A stretch of DNA of 64,000 nt from an uncultured Poribacteria bacterium (lineage in GTDB: Bacteria; Poribacteria; WGA-4E; PCPOR2b): contig OY282444.1 in NCBI GenBank assembly GCA_958296125.1, positions 4,435,623-4,499,622 on the forward strand, read 5' to 3'. The translations under genes and the position numbers were made by a program. Shown here in pieces: positions 1-7,808 of this stretch (positions are counted from its first letter, which is position 1; every line of letters starts with the position of its first letter). The notes beneath the pieces are model-generated. The model had not been told where the DNA came from and ran no database searches. It saw only the letters and a list, made by a program, of their open reading frames with translations.

Positions 1-806
1 CTCGATCCGTGGTGCGGAACCTGAAATTTATCAATACCTGGGAGAGTAAGTCCGACTGATGGCGCATAATCAGCTGCCTCGGTAAGTGCCCCGCGTCCTG
101 CATCGCCAGTTAGCAATATCTTTTCCCCACACAAATTGGCGTATTGAACCACACTCATCTCATTCTCAGAACTAGTTTCCTCTGGCGAAAATGTCTCTTC
201 ACCCCAAGCGGACTTTATGAACGAGACCATTTTTTCAACGAAAGTGCGTCCCCGGTCCAACAATGATTGAGCACTCTCTTTAGTTGCTTCCGGAGTCTTA
301 TCGGATTCAACTACGAGATCAAGATACCTCTCCTTTGTGGGTGCAAGGACGGTGAACTCACCTATTTTTCCCCCCTGAAAAGGTGCTAAAATAGGAATCC
401 CCTCTGCCTCAGCGATTTTTTCCAGTTTTGCGATATTTGGGAAAACCTCTTTTAATCGACGAATCAGATTCTCCACATTTGTAAAACGAGCAAACCGATC
501 GATCAATTCGTCTGCATAAAGCCATGGTCGTAACATCCAAAGCTCTGAAACATCACAATCTTCGAGAACTTTGCGGAGCCCCCCCGTATGGTCGCCATCA
601 GAATGACTGACTATCACGGCATCGATCGTGCTAGGATCATCATAATACTTCTTGATGTGTTTAATAATTTTGTCACTAGTGTTCTGAAATCCTCCATCAG
701 TGACGTGGACTCGCTCAACATCACCAATGGAATATCGAAGCGGTATGGCATCTCCACTTCTGCTTGATTCTACGTCAAGGAAATCAATCTCAAAAAAATC
801 TGACAT
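1..806 (-). CDS. ComEC-like metallo-beta-lactamase-fold hydrolase (3' end cut by window edge)
   Basis: The reading frame runs from the ATG at 806 off the left edge with no stop, so the C-terminus is missing. The N-terminus (MSDFFEIDFLDVESSRSGDA) resembles the first strand of ComEC/Rec2-type MBL proteins. Residues near 66-73 carry the metal-binding SHSDGDHTGG motif, and close to the edge the frame reads QVPHHGS, a second family hallmark. A zinc-dependent hydrolase, probably cytosolic as no signal peptide is seen, is therefore likely; the substrate is unknown. The start has an AAGGAG site about 10 bases upstream, and only 3 bases separate it from the stop of the membrane-protein gene before it, so the two are probably co-transcribed. 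Stand-alone MBL proteins paired with small membrane proteins occur in accessory and defence regions; that role is inference. Confidence 0.8.
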   Translation of the reverse strand, partial: MSDFFEIDFLDVESSRSGDAIPLRYSIGDVERVHVTDGGFQNTSDKIIKHIKKYYDDPSTIDAVIVSHSDGDHTGGLRKVLEDCDVSELWMLRPWLYADELIDRFARFTNVENLIRRLKEVFPNIAKLEKIAEAEGIPILAPFQGGKIGEFTVLAPTKERYLDLVVESDKTPEATKESAQSLLDRGRTFVEKMVSFIKSAWGEETFSPEETSSENEMSVVQYANLCGEKILLTGDAGRGALTEAADYAPSVGLTLPGIDKFQVPHHGS

Positions 807-809
807 AGT

Positions 810-1310
810 CTACTCTTGCTCCTTCTTTTGCACGCTCCTTACGCGTTGGACGACGTATTGGGTCTGTTTTCTATAAGAGAACAAAAACAGGCCCAAAAGT
901 CCCACTAAAAAGATGAAACCGTTTACATCAGTCCCCCATGGCAGGATAGCTTTTATCTCGTCATAGATTTTGAGGAGAATCAGCATTATGGACAGCGAAC
1001 AAAGCGTACGATACATGTTGTTCTGTTCTGATGAGATCCCAATCCTTGAATCCGATTTTGAAGCCTCCACATAATCCTTGTAGTCTGCATACTGAACAAA
1101 CTTGATCCATTTCAGACCAGGCTCCACAAACAGCGATCCGATTCTGCTAATGATCAATCCAATAAAGTAATAAAAAAAGACTTCAACGATCCAATTCCTT
1201 TGGATAAGTGAAAGTGAAGTTAGTTTTTCGCCCAGACCCACGAATAAGAAGCCGGGCAAGAGATAGTTAAAAATGTTATAAGAAGATAATTTTTCAAGAA
1301 TAGCTTGCAT
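810..1310 (-). CDS. small membrane protein of unknown function, paired with the MBL gene
   Basis: 166 residues. I do not recognise the family. The N-terminus has an aromatic YNIFNYLLPGF segment that enters the first hydrophobic stretch (about residues 12-27). Further hydrophobic segments are at about 43-57, 105-117 and 129-144, giving roughly four membrane spans, and the tail is basic and polar (VQRVRSVQKKEQE). The soluble loop between spans two and three (about 60-100) is charged. The gene ends 3 bases before the MBL-fold gene, and its end contains the ribosome-binding site of that gene, so translation is likely coupled. A membrane partner or sensor for the hydrolase is plausible but unproven. 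Confidence 0.6.
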   Translation of the reverse strand: MQAILEKLSSYNIFNYLLPGFLFVGLGEKLTSLSLIQRNWIVEVFFYYFIGLIISRIGSLFVEPGLKWIKFVQYADYKDYVEASKSDSRIGISSEQNNMYRTLCSLSIMLILLKIYDEIKAILPWGTDVNGFIFLVGLLGLFLFSYRKQTQYVVQRVRSVQKKEQE

Positions 1311-1428
1311 CAGATTTGTCCTTTTATCGGATTTGTCGTAGAGGCCTTTTGCCTAACAGCTAGACTGGGCTTGTGATGCTATTTTCGGCAAGGCGGTTGG
1401 ATTTTCGACTCAAATTATCATAAAACCC

Positions 1429-1896
1429 TTATGCTTGCCAGCCCTCCACCAAGTTCCGATCGATCTTTATCACCCGTCCAAGGATGATCATCTCCTCCGT
1501 GACGATAATCGGCGAATAGTTCGGGTTCGCGGATACCAGTGCCGCGCTGTGGTGGTAGGGGTAGAGCCGTTTGCAGGTCACGTGCCCGCCCATGTAGACT
1601 GCAACGACGGTTTTGTTGTTCCACTGCGGTCCCGGCTCGATGAGGAGCAAATCGCCGTCAAGGATAAGGGGGGCCATGGAGTCGCCTCTGGCACGCAAAA
1701 AGAATCGCCCCTTGCCAATTTTGGCCTTGTATACATGCTGATAGCCCACGATGTTTCCTTGACCTACCTGATCCAAGTCGCCGCCGGGGATGTCTCCCAA
1801 GATGGGGACTACGATAAAGTCCCCATCGGTCACCGGTTCTACCTCATCCAGCCGCGTCCAGTTGGAGATTTTGATCGGATTCTGAGGCTTTGCCAA
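1429..1896 (-). CDS. S24-family (LexA/UmuD-like) peptidase without a DNA-binding domain
   Basis: 155 residues. The catalytic Ser lies in GDSMAPLILDGD (Ser73) and the general-base Lys in HVTCKRLY (Lys109), the Ser-Lys dyad of LexA, UmuD and CI self-cleaving proteins. The cleavage-loop equivalent, VPILGDIPGG (about 30-39), has Gly-Gly where LexA has Ala-Gly. No helix-turn-helix precedes it, so it is UmuD-like in size or a truncated repressor. The start is TTG: the frame has a stop 10 codons upstream and no ATG or GTG between. The nearest AAAGGAG is about 24 bases before the TTG, an unusually long gap. A promoter and an inverted repeat lie upstream. Whether it still cleaves itself or acts on a partner cannot be read from sequence. 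Confidence 0.75.
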   Translation of the reverse strand: MAKPQNPIKISNWTRLDEVEPVTDGDFIVVPILGDIPGGDLDQVGQGNIVGYQHVYKAKIGKGRFFLRARGDSMAPLILDGDLLLIEPGPQWNNKTVVAVYMGGHVTCKRLYPYHHSAALVSANPNYSPIIVTEEMIILGRVIKIDRNLVEGWQA

Positions 1897-2008
1897 CGTT
1901 GGCCGTGGCCGGGGCGAATTCTCCTTTTACTAATATAATTCTCTAATAAGGAAGTGTATAGTAAATTTTACGCCCACAAAGCGCAATAGTTTTCACAATC
2001 ACTATATT

Positions 2009-2035
2009 ATTATACACCTTCCGCAAATTTTTCAA
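2009..2035 (-). promoter_or_regulatory. putative sigma70-type promoter of the S24 peptidase gene
   Basis: Read on the minus strand, TTGAAA (2030-2035) is followed after 15 bases by a perfect TATAAT (2009-2014). The spacer is short for sigma70. The site overlaps one arm of an inverted repeat (GGAAGTGTATA at 1950-1960 against TATACACCTTCC at 2011-2022) that could be an operator. It lies about 110 bases before the TTG start. Confidence 0.4.
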
Positions 2036-2053
2036 GGGGTATTTGAAAATTGC

Positions 2054-2090
2054 TAGGGCTATTTAGTTTTCGGTTTTTCGACCGATTTTG
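2054..2090 (+). repeat. one-ended copy of the TAGGGCTATTTAG element
   Basis: TAGGGCTATTTAG, then a CGGTTTTTCGACCG hairpin, matches the left end of the complete element at 57117. No AATTAAATGACCC right end follows, so this is a decayed or truncated copy. The rest of the gap to about 2270 holds only GC-rich fragments seen elsewhere in the window (for example TGGTCTC and a CCCGATNNNATCGGG-type palindrome) and no gene that I can support. Confidence 0.6.
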
Positions 2091-2273
2091 GTAGAATGCC
2101 CCCTCTCCCCTGGTCTCCTCAATAGATCGTCTCCCGTTCCAGTCCCGATTGTATCGGGACAGGCCTGTCCCCCTGGTCTCGAAACGGACTCCCGATCTAT
2201 CGGGGAATGTTTAGGCTTTAAACCTAAAGGATTTTAGGTGAAATTTTTCAATCCATGCCAGTGATACTCAATA

Positions 2274-2696
2274 ATGCCAAAGCCGAAAGCCTCACCTCAA
2301 ATCACATTCCATTCCAAGGGAAACTGCAGCACGAGGAAGAATCGATGGCGGGTAGCAAACGCACTCCCGGGTCAAGCATCTGATGACGATCAACTTGTCG
2401 TTATAGACAACGATACCAACTGCTACCGGCTCTGCACGTATATCTTGGGTAATTGGCGTTATCAACGGCTCAACGATGCACCTGAAAAAGCAGACGGGAC
2501 GGTGTCATAGGGAACCCCCGGCCCACAAGGCCCCGCCGGTGATGTCAGTTCAGGGATTTGGGATCTCCAACTTTTGTCCAAATCCGGACCACACCGAATC
2601 CAGGGCGTTCTAGAATCTATCCCCCCAAACCGACGATTATTCAGAAGAGGTCTACAAGAACGCGGAAGCACTTATACCGTGTCATCGAGACGATGA
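2274..2696 (+). pseudogene. broken collagen-like / tail-fibre-like fragment with in-frame amber stop
   Basis: A 78-codon frame from the ATG at 2274 ends in TAG at 2508-2510. The same frame continues immediately with GTPGPQGPAGD, a collagen-like Gly-X-Y run, and stays open to TGA at 2694. The part before the stop includes a stretch (VVIDNDTNCYRL..YILGNWRYQRL) reminiscent of the short domains that precede Gly-X-Y repeats in phage tail and bacterial surface proteins. The simplest reading is a degraded remnant of a longer collagen-like gene with a premature stop. No good ribosome-binding site is visible. It could instead be two chance frames. Confidence 0.4.
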
Positions 2697-2743
2697 AACG
2701 TAGGGGCAACCTGAGGTGCCAACGGTAACTTAGCCATAAAAGT

Positions 2744-3802
2744 TCAAGAGTGCCAAATATCGGTAACTGCTAATTCGTGGTAGCCTCGATCCGTAAAAAA
2801 CTTGTCAAACTCAGTAGTTGAAGGGAATTCAACTTTGATTTCGTTCTCCAGTCTTTGCATCACTTTGTCACCTATCAGTTCCGCTGATTGTCCTCTTAAG
2901 GCTTTTTCATACCATGTCTCAAGTTCGTTTTCCGTTATCACACTTTGAATTCTGCCAGCACTGCCAAATTGCTGTAACACCGAAACCAGAATGTCTTTCT
3001 CGCATTCCTTGCAAACAATGATAATTCTATCTGCTGTTATATCGCTCGCAATACCTTCCACTATTGTGGGTGTCAAGGACAAATGCTTTATCTGAATAGC
3101 AACGCCAAAATTTGCCCAGATGTCAAGACCGCTATCAGCCGCGTTTGTCACGCCAGCTCGATAGACCTTGGCTGTATGATAAGCCTCTAGTGTGTGTTCA
3201 TCTAAACCAAGCACTTTTTCCGTGAAGTCCGGAAACTCTCGAAAAATCGTATCTTCGATATTTCCAATAATCACACCGATTTTTACATCAAGAGTTTCCA
3301 AAAGCGTTGAAAATAAAGCATAAACCACAATCTCAAAGATTTTATCAACACTCCGTGACAACCCAGGGGCACGACTGAAAAATGCGATAAAATCCTTCAA
3401 AACAAACTTGGTTTTGTCCGACTGGTTTACTAAAGCTAACCCATTCGACATTTGAGAGTGTCGCTGCTTAAAAGCCTCATAAATGTAGGCTTCTACCGCG
3501 CCGTGATGTCTATGATTTATCTCTCCTAATGTCCTTAGAACAGGCGGGGGTGTCGCGTTTTCATCAAAAAGATTGTCTTGGAATCGTGAACTTGAAGTTG
3601 AGGTTCTTCCCAGAAATTTCATACAAACCTTGTCTCGCCATTTTCTTGAGAGCGTTCGGTAAGTCTCCAAATCATCAAGGTCTATGTCACCTACGGTTCT
3701 ATCTCTGCAAAGTATTTCTGCAATCTGTATCGGTTTGTAAAGGTGAACGCGGGCTTTTTTGATAATAGTGTCCAAGTGTTTTTTAGCAGTTCGGTTATCC
3801 AT
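2744..3802 (-). CDS. HaeII-like type II restriction endonuclease
   Basis: 352 residues from the ATG at 3802 (MDNRTAKKHLDTIIKKARVH...). From memory, the segments RVHLYKPIQIAEIL, DIDLDDLETYR, KWRD and TSTSSSRFQDNLFD closely match the HaeII/NgoBI endonuclease family, and the length equals the family's usual size of about 350. The later segment SGLDIWANFGVAIQIKHLSL looks like the nuclease core (acidic residue followed by Q-x-K). HaeII cuts RGCGCY; the same specificity here is inferred. A longer frame extends upstream into the methylase gene, but the ATG chosen fits the family start and overlaps the methylase stop by 8 bases, so translation is coupled. Intact, with no frameshift seen. Confidence 0.75.
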   Translation of the reverse strand: MDNRTAKKHLDTIIKKARVHLYKPIQIAEILCRDRTVGDIDLDDLETYRTLSRKWRDKVCMKFLGRTSTSSSRFQDNLFDENATPPPVLRTLGEINHRHHGAVEAYIYEAFKQRHSQMSNGLALVNQSDKTKFVLKDFIAFFSRAPGLSRSVDKIFEIVVYALFSTLLETLDVKIGVIIGNIEDTIFREFPDFTEKVLGLDEHTLEAYHTAKVYRAGVTNAADSGLDIWANFGVAIQIKHLSLTPTIVEGIASDITADRIIIVCKECEKDILVSVLQQFGSAGRIQSVITENELETWYEKALRGQSAELIGDKVMQRLENEIKVEFPSTTEFDKFFTDRGYHELAVTDIWHS

Positions 3803-4787
3803 TGAGTATAAGTCCTTGCTTTTCTTCAAACAGGGTAAGTTGCTCGGTCGCCTGCCACACCTGTTCTCGTTCATGGAGGGCTGCCAGCATTTTTCCCGCA
3901 ATTGCCGTAACAACAGGGACAGCGACGCTGTTCCCAGTCTGTTTCCGAAGTTGAGTAATGTTTACAACAATCTTAAAATCTTCCGGAAACCCCTGTAAAC
4001 GCAATAGCTCTCGCCCTGAGGGGCGTCTGATACCGTTTACTAAAAGATAGTTATAAGATGCCGCCGCCCGTAAAGCGCACGAAAAAGGCAACACCGATAT
4101 ATTGCCTCCTTTATTCTCATGCCAAATAGAGGGATAAAACGGGTTGGCCTTGCATTTTTCCAGACGGGATTTTCGGATTTTCTCCGATGCAAATAAGCGA
4201 GGGTCGACTCTGTCATCCGGCTCAAGAATCGCTGAAAGAGGCTTATAATTCCCATTTCCTTTGGGAAAAGCGAAAGCTATCGGTTCACGAAATCCAACGA
4301 TAAATACCCGCTCTCGTTTTTGAGGCAATCCAAAGTCGAGAGCATTTAGAATTTCGTAGTAAACGGTGTAACCAAGATTCAGAAGGCGGGATTGAATCAC
4401 GGTGAAGGTTCTGCCTCTGTCGTGAGATGTAAGTTGCTTCACATTTTCAAGAAGGAACGCCCTTGGTTTTTTTTCTTCAAGAATCCGTTCTATGTCAAAA
4501 AACAACGTCCCCCGTGTATCTGCAAAGCCTTGTTTCTCACCTATGATGCTAAACGGTTGACAAGGAAAACCTGCAAGCAAAATGTCGTGGTCTGGAATCT
4601 CTCGTGCATCAATTTTGGTGATGTCTCCTTTTGGCATTTCCCCAAAGTTGTGATAATAGGTCCGCTGGGCATGTTCGTCCCACTCTGAACTGAAGACACA
4701 CTTTCCGCCCAACTTTTCAAATGGGATACCCATGCCGCCAATTCCAGCAAATAAATCGATAAATCTAAAATTTTTCATGTTGTTCAT
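3795..4787 (-). CDS. DNA (cytosine-5) methyltransferase, partner of the HaeII-like nuclease
   Basis: 330 residues with the ordered C5-methylase motifs: motif I DLFAGIGG (SAM binding, about 11-18), motif IV GFPCQPFS with the catalytic Cys (about 73-80), motif VI LLENVK (about 117), motif VIII QKRERVFIVGF (about 176-186) and motif X GNSVAVPV near 292-299. The target-recognition region lies between VIII and X. It would methylate the site cut by the adjacent nuclease to protect host DNA. It is upstream of the nuclease gene and its TAA lies inside the nuclease start region, so the methylase is made first. A second in-frame ATG lies three codons downstream; neither has a strong ribosome-binding site. 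Confidence 0.92.
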   Translation of the reverse strand: MNNMKNFRFIDLFAGIGGMGIPFEKLGGKCVFSSEWDEHAQRTYYHNFGEMPKGDITKIDAREIPDHDILLAGFPCQPFSIIGEKQGFADTRGTLFFDIERILEEKKPRAFLLENVKQLTSHDRGRTFTVIQSRLLNLGYTVYYEILNALDFGLPQKRERVFIVGFREPIAFAFPKGNGNYKPLSAILEPDDRVDPRLFASEKIRKSRLEKCKANPFYPSIWHENKGGNISVLPFSCALRAAASYNYLLVNGIRRPSGRELLRLQGFPEDFKIVVNITQLRKQTGNSVAVPVVTAIAGKMLAALHEREQVWQATEQLTLFEEKQGLILNG

Positions 4788-4866
4788 GCCCCACTAATTA
4801 GTAACCTGTAGGTCAGGCATCTTGCCCGGCCCGACACCCAACGGCATAACCGCTGTGTAGGTTGGA

Positions 4867-4958
4867 TTGAACCGTTCAAATCCTCTAAAAAATTCGCGGG
4901 GTTTCGCGGATTCTTTTTCACGTTTCACCCTAGCCCTAGGTTAGATTGAACCGTTCAA
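4867..4958. promoter_or_regulatory. paired TTGAACCGTTCAA palindromes upstream of the methylase
   Basis: A 13-base palindrome, TTGAAC-C-GTTCAA, occurs at 4867-4879 and again at 4946-4958, 79 bases apart, with the flanking TNGATTGAACCGTTCAAAT also shared. Both lie in the 260 bases before the methylase start. They could be operator sites for the restriction-modification operon, but a related TTGAACGTTCAA lies before pepA (11856-11867), so they may be part of a dispersed repeat. Confidence 0.35.
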
Positions 4959-5043
4959 ATTTCCGATAACAGTATATTCCTTGGATGTGATACTTTTTTA
5001 CTATACCATCAAAAATTTGTCAACTAAAAATATCATGGCTTTC

Positions 5044-5312
5044 GGGTCATTTAATTCTTCGGCCCGTGCCGTCCCCCGATAAGATCGGGACAGGCGTGCC
5101 GAGACCAGGGGCGCGGCAAGACACCCCCCTCCCCCTGCCTGCGGTACCCCCCTTAATTCCCCCGCAAACGGTACCCCCCTTAATCCCCCCGCAAGCGGTA
5201 CCCCCCTTAATCCCCCCGCAAGCGGTACCCCCCTTAATCCCCCCGCAAGCGGGGGGAGGGGGGCATTCTACCTGTCAAAATCGATCAAAAAAAACCGAAA
5301 ACTAAATAGCCC
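5044..5312 (-). repeat. full-length MITE-like element, inverted orientation, with internal tandem repeat
   Basis: The left end GGGTCATTTAATTCTTCGG and the right end CCGAAAACTAAATAGCCC are imperfect inverted repeats of each other and match the ends of the element at 57117-57246. The interior has about four tandem 27-base units (GGTACCCCCC at 5143, 5170, 5197, 5224) followed by a CCCCCCGCAAGCGGGGGG hairpin. The open frame that runs through it is low-complexity (PLIPPQAVP repeats) and not a gene. Together with the flanks this accounts for the gene-free stretch 4788-5518. Confidence 0.7.
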
Positions 5313-5333
5313 TCGTGGTCTGGGCTTAACTTC

Positions 5334-5363
5334 TTGACAATTTTCGGGCGTATCCACTATAAT
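5334..5363 (+). promoter_or_regulatory. strong sigma70-like promoter for the RraA-like gene
   Basis: Consensus TTGACA (5334-5339), an 18-base spacer and consensus TATAAT (5358-5363). It lies about 155 bases before the chosen start at 5519, just outside the right end of the MITE-like element, leaving a leader of roughly 150 bases. Confidence 0.6.
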
Positions 5364-5518
5364 AGCAAACATGCCGAAGATGCGATTGCTGCAGCGCGAG
5401 GGTGGGACGAACTGAAGGGTGAATCGGAGCAAGGCTGTTTTCCGCAACTCCCGCAGAATTTATCGTGATGTCCGGGCACCGGCAGGACCTAACCTCAACC
5501 AAGGAAAGTGTATCCGTA

Positions 5519-6214
5519 ATGAACCCAGTAGTATCACCCCAATTCATCGAAGCATTGCGACAGTTTGATAGCGCGACAGTTGCCAATGCAATTGAACACT
5601 TTGAAGTGCGCGACCCGACTATGGGCTATGCCAACAATGAATTGATCTGTCAGATACCTGAAATCGCCACGCCGATGGTCGGCTATGCCATCACGGTGAC
5701 AGCGGATACCACCACGCCCGGCGACACCCGAACCTCGCGAGTTGATGATCTGGTAGCGGCGATTGATGCCGCACCTAAGCCATCGGTCCTTGTCGTTCAA
5801 CACGTCGGACATGACCGCAAGCGGTGCTGCCTGTTCGGCGATATGTTCTGCACGATTGCAGATAAGCTGGGCTGCGTGGGGGTTGTCACTGATGCCAACG
5901 GTCGGGACCGAAGTGCTATCCGTCAACGCACGCCGGAGTTTCATGTTTTTTCGACTGGGTGGGTGGTCTCACACGGTTACGGCGTGTATATCGACTTCAA
6001 TGTGACGGTGTCGGTCTGTGGTCTGACTATTTCGCCGGGCGACCTGTTACATGGCGATGAAAGTGGTCTGGTCTCCGTTCCAATTGACATCGCCGCGGAT
6101 GTGGTGAAACGGGCGGAAGCGATTCGTGAGGAGGAGGCGGAGTATTTCGAGTTCCTAGAGAGCGATCGTTTCAACATGGAAGAACTGAAGCGACGCATTA
6201 TCCCTCATGAATAA
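5519..6214 (+). CDS. RraA-like / HMG-aldolase family protein
   Basis: 231 residues from ATG 5519, chosen because AAGGAAAG lies about 10 bases upstream; GTG 5465 and ATG 5468 have no such site. The fold family includes RraA (RNase E inhibitor) and divalent-metal class II aldolases acting on 4-hydroxy-4-methyl-2-oxoglutarate or related oxo-acids. Supporting motifs are GVVTDANGRD (metal and substrate binding, about 122-131) and the C-terminal GDLLHGDESGLVSVP. In this setting, directly before an enolase-superfamily sugar-acid dehydratase, a catabolic aldolase or decarboxylase role is more likely than RNase regulation. The ending is charged and helical (REEEAEYFEFLESDRF). Confidence 0.8.
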   Translation: MNPVVSPQFIEALRQFDSATVANAIEHFEVRDPTMGYANNELICQIPEIATPMVGYAITVTADTTTPGDTRTSRVDDLVAAIDAAPKPSVLVVQHVGHDRKRCCLFGDMFCTIADKLGCVGVVTDANGRDRSAIRQRTPEFHVFSTGWVVSHGYGVYIDFNVTVSVCGLTISPGDLLHGDESGLVSVPIDIAADVVKRAEAIREEEAEYFEFLESDRFNMEELKRRIIPHE

Positions 6215-6400
6215 TACCCAAGTTGCTAGTAGTAGGCCTATTGCTTTGAATTCTCGGTCTCCCCGTGCCGAGGGCAAGCAGTCCGCGCCCTGACCAGGGG
6301 CGGCACGGACCCAATCTTATCGGGGCTCCGTATGCCGTCACCTCATAGTATCATCGGTTGAGTTGAACGGGAACCGTGAAACCCAACACCCTAGCCGTGG

Positions 6401-6456
6401 GTTGGGCTTCCTAGCCCAACTGTCAACAATTTGTGGGTTGAGCTTCCTAGCTCAAC
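6401..6456. repeat. two tandem REP-like hairpins with a compensatory base change
   Basis: GTTGGGCT-TCCT-AGCCCAAC at 6401-6420 and GTTGAGCT-TCCT-AGCTCAAC at 6437-6456 form perfect 8-bp stems with the same loop. They differ by a G-C to A-T pair change that keeps the stem. Degenerate relatives occur near 4809, 43890 and 60264. The motif TGTCAAATGTCAACAGAACCTA following them (6457-6478) recurs before rplM (about 57834-57855). Confidence 0.65.
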
Positions 6457-6491
6457 TGTCAAATGTCAACAGAACCTAAGGAGACGCAACA

Positions 6492-7637
6492 TTGAAAATT
6501 ACCGATGTCAAGACATTAGTCATGGGCACCAGTTGGCGCAACCTGACTTTTGTCAAAGTGGAAACTGATGAAGGATTGACCGGTGTCAGTGAGGTGCGGA
6601 TGAATAACCGCACGGACGCGCTGGTCGCATACCTCAGCGGTGCGAAGAATCGCCACGTTATTGGTAGCGATCCGTTCAATACCGAAGATCTCTATCTGCG
6701 GATGTTTCGTAACGATTATGGACGTGCCGGGGAGATCGCCGCAACAGGGATTAGCGTGGTCGAAATCGCGTGTTGGGACCTCATCGGAAAGGCACTCAAC
6801 CAGCCGGTTTATCGACTGCTTGGGGGGGCATGTCGTGATCAGATGAAGGCATACGCCAACGGTTGGTATAAGGTTGAACGCACCCCGGCGGAATTTCACA
6901 CCGCTGCCAAACAGGTACTTGAAAAAGGTTACAAGGCACTCAAATTTGACCCCTTCGGTGCAGGTTTTTATGAGCTCTCTTACGAAGAGAGGCTGAAATC
7001 TGTCTCGCTGGTTGAAGCGGTTCGCGATTCAGTGGGGCCGGAGGTAGAGATCTTGATTGAGATGCACGGACGCTTCAGCCCGGCAACCGCTATCCAGATA
7101 GCCCGCGAATTGGAACCGTTCCAGCCAAGCTGGGTCGAGGAACCAGTCCCACCTGACAATCTCGCGGCATTAGCAAAGGCGGCGGAAAGCATTAATATTC
7201 CCGTTGCCACCGGTGAGCGGCTCCACAATAAATTTGAATACCGTGAGCTGATCAATCTCCAAGCGGCAGACATCCTCCAACCTGACATTACACAAACGGG
7301 CGGTTTTCTGGAGACGAAGAAAATCGCAGCAATTGGGGATATGTGTTATATGTTGGTGGCACCGCACAATGTAGGCGGCCCCGTGTCTACCGCGACCGCG
7401 TTGCACTTTTCCGCCTGCACGCCTAACTTCAAGATTCAGGAGCATTTCAATGACTTTTCAGAGGCGTGGGTCAAGGAAGCAGCAACCGGCTGCCCCGAAG
7501 TGATTGATGGCTATTTCAGTTTGCCGAATGGGCCCGGAATCGGCATGACATTGAACGAAGACCTGATCGCCGAGCACCCTTATCGTGAAGGGGCATTTAA
7601 TCTGTGGGAGGACGATTGGCATCGGCGGCAGTATTGA
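6492..7637 (+). CDS. enolase-superfamily sugar-acid dehydratase (mandelate racemase type) 1
   Basis: 381 residues. The start is TTG, supported by AAGGAG eight bases upstream and by the conserved beginning MKITDVKTLVMG. The N-terminal capping domain runs to about 120. The barrel domain carries KFDPFGAG (about 156), IEMHGRFSP (metal ligand and active-site His, about 189-197), VEEPVPP (second ligand), TGERLHNKFEYR (third ligand, about 239) and APHNVGGPV (about 294). This arrangement matches the D-galactonate/gluconate dehydratase branch, which abstracts a proton next to a carboxylate and eliminates water. The exact substrate cannot be assigned. It follows the RraA-like gene by 277 bases of repeats and may share its pathway. 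Confidence 0.85.
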   Translation: MKITDVKTLVMGTSWRNLTFVKVETDEGLTGVSEVRMNNRTDALVAYLSGAKNRHVIGSDPFNTEDLYLRMFRNDYGRAGEIAATGISVVEIACWDLIGKALNQPVYRLLGGACRDQMKAYANGWYKVERTPAEFHTAAKQVLEKGYKALKFDPFGAGFYELSYEERLKSVSLVEAVRDSVGPEVEILIEMHGRFSPATAIQIARELEPFQPSWVEEPVPPDNLAALAKAAESINIPVATGERLHNKFEYRELINLQAADILQPDITQTGGFLETKKIAAIGDMCYMLVAPHNVGGPVSTATALHFSACTPNFKIQEHFNDFSEAWVKEAATGCPEVIDGYFSLPNGPGIGMTLNEDLIAEHPYREGAFNLWEDDWHRRQY

Positions 7638-7808
7638 TGTCTATCGGGGGAGTGCCCTCAAACATGACCCAACCGCATGACCCAACCGTGAATCCACAAT
7701 TTCGTAGGGAACGCAGATCTGCGTTCTCTACCTCCCCTGGGCTGATTGCGAATTTGTATATACCCGATTCCTACGCCATCTCCTTCTCAATTCCCTTGCC
7801 CGGACCTA

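Noticed and set aside
1435-1938. 167-codon plus-strand frame opposite the S24 peptidase
   Set aside because: Antisense to a gene with clear catalytic motifs; its translation has no recognisable family features.
2462-2671. 69-codon minus-strand frame
   Set aside because: Overlaps the collagen-like remnant, which better explains the sequence; no ribosome-binding site.
5140-5250. Possible CRISPR array from 27-base periodic repeats
   Set aside because: The repeats are contiguous without spacers and form part of a dispersed element.
5066-5305. Open frame with PLIPPQAVP repeats
   Set aside because: It lies inside the MITE-like element and results from 27-base C-rich tandem repeats; no ribosome-binding site and no normal protein composition.
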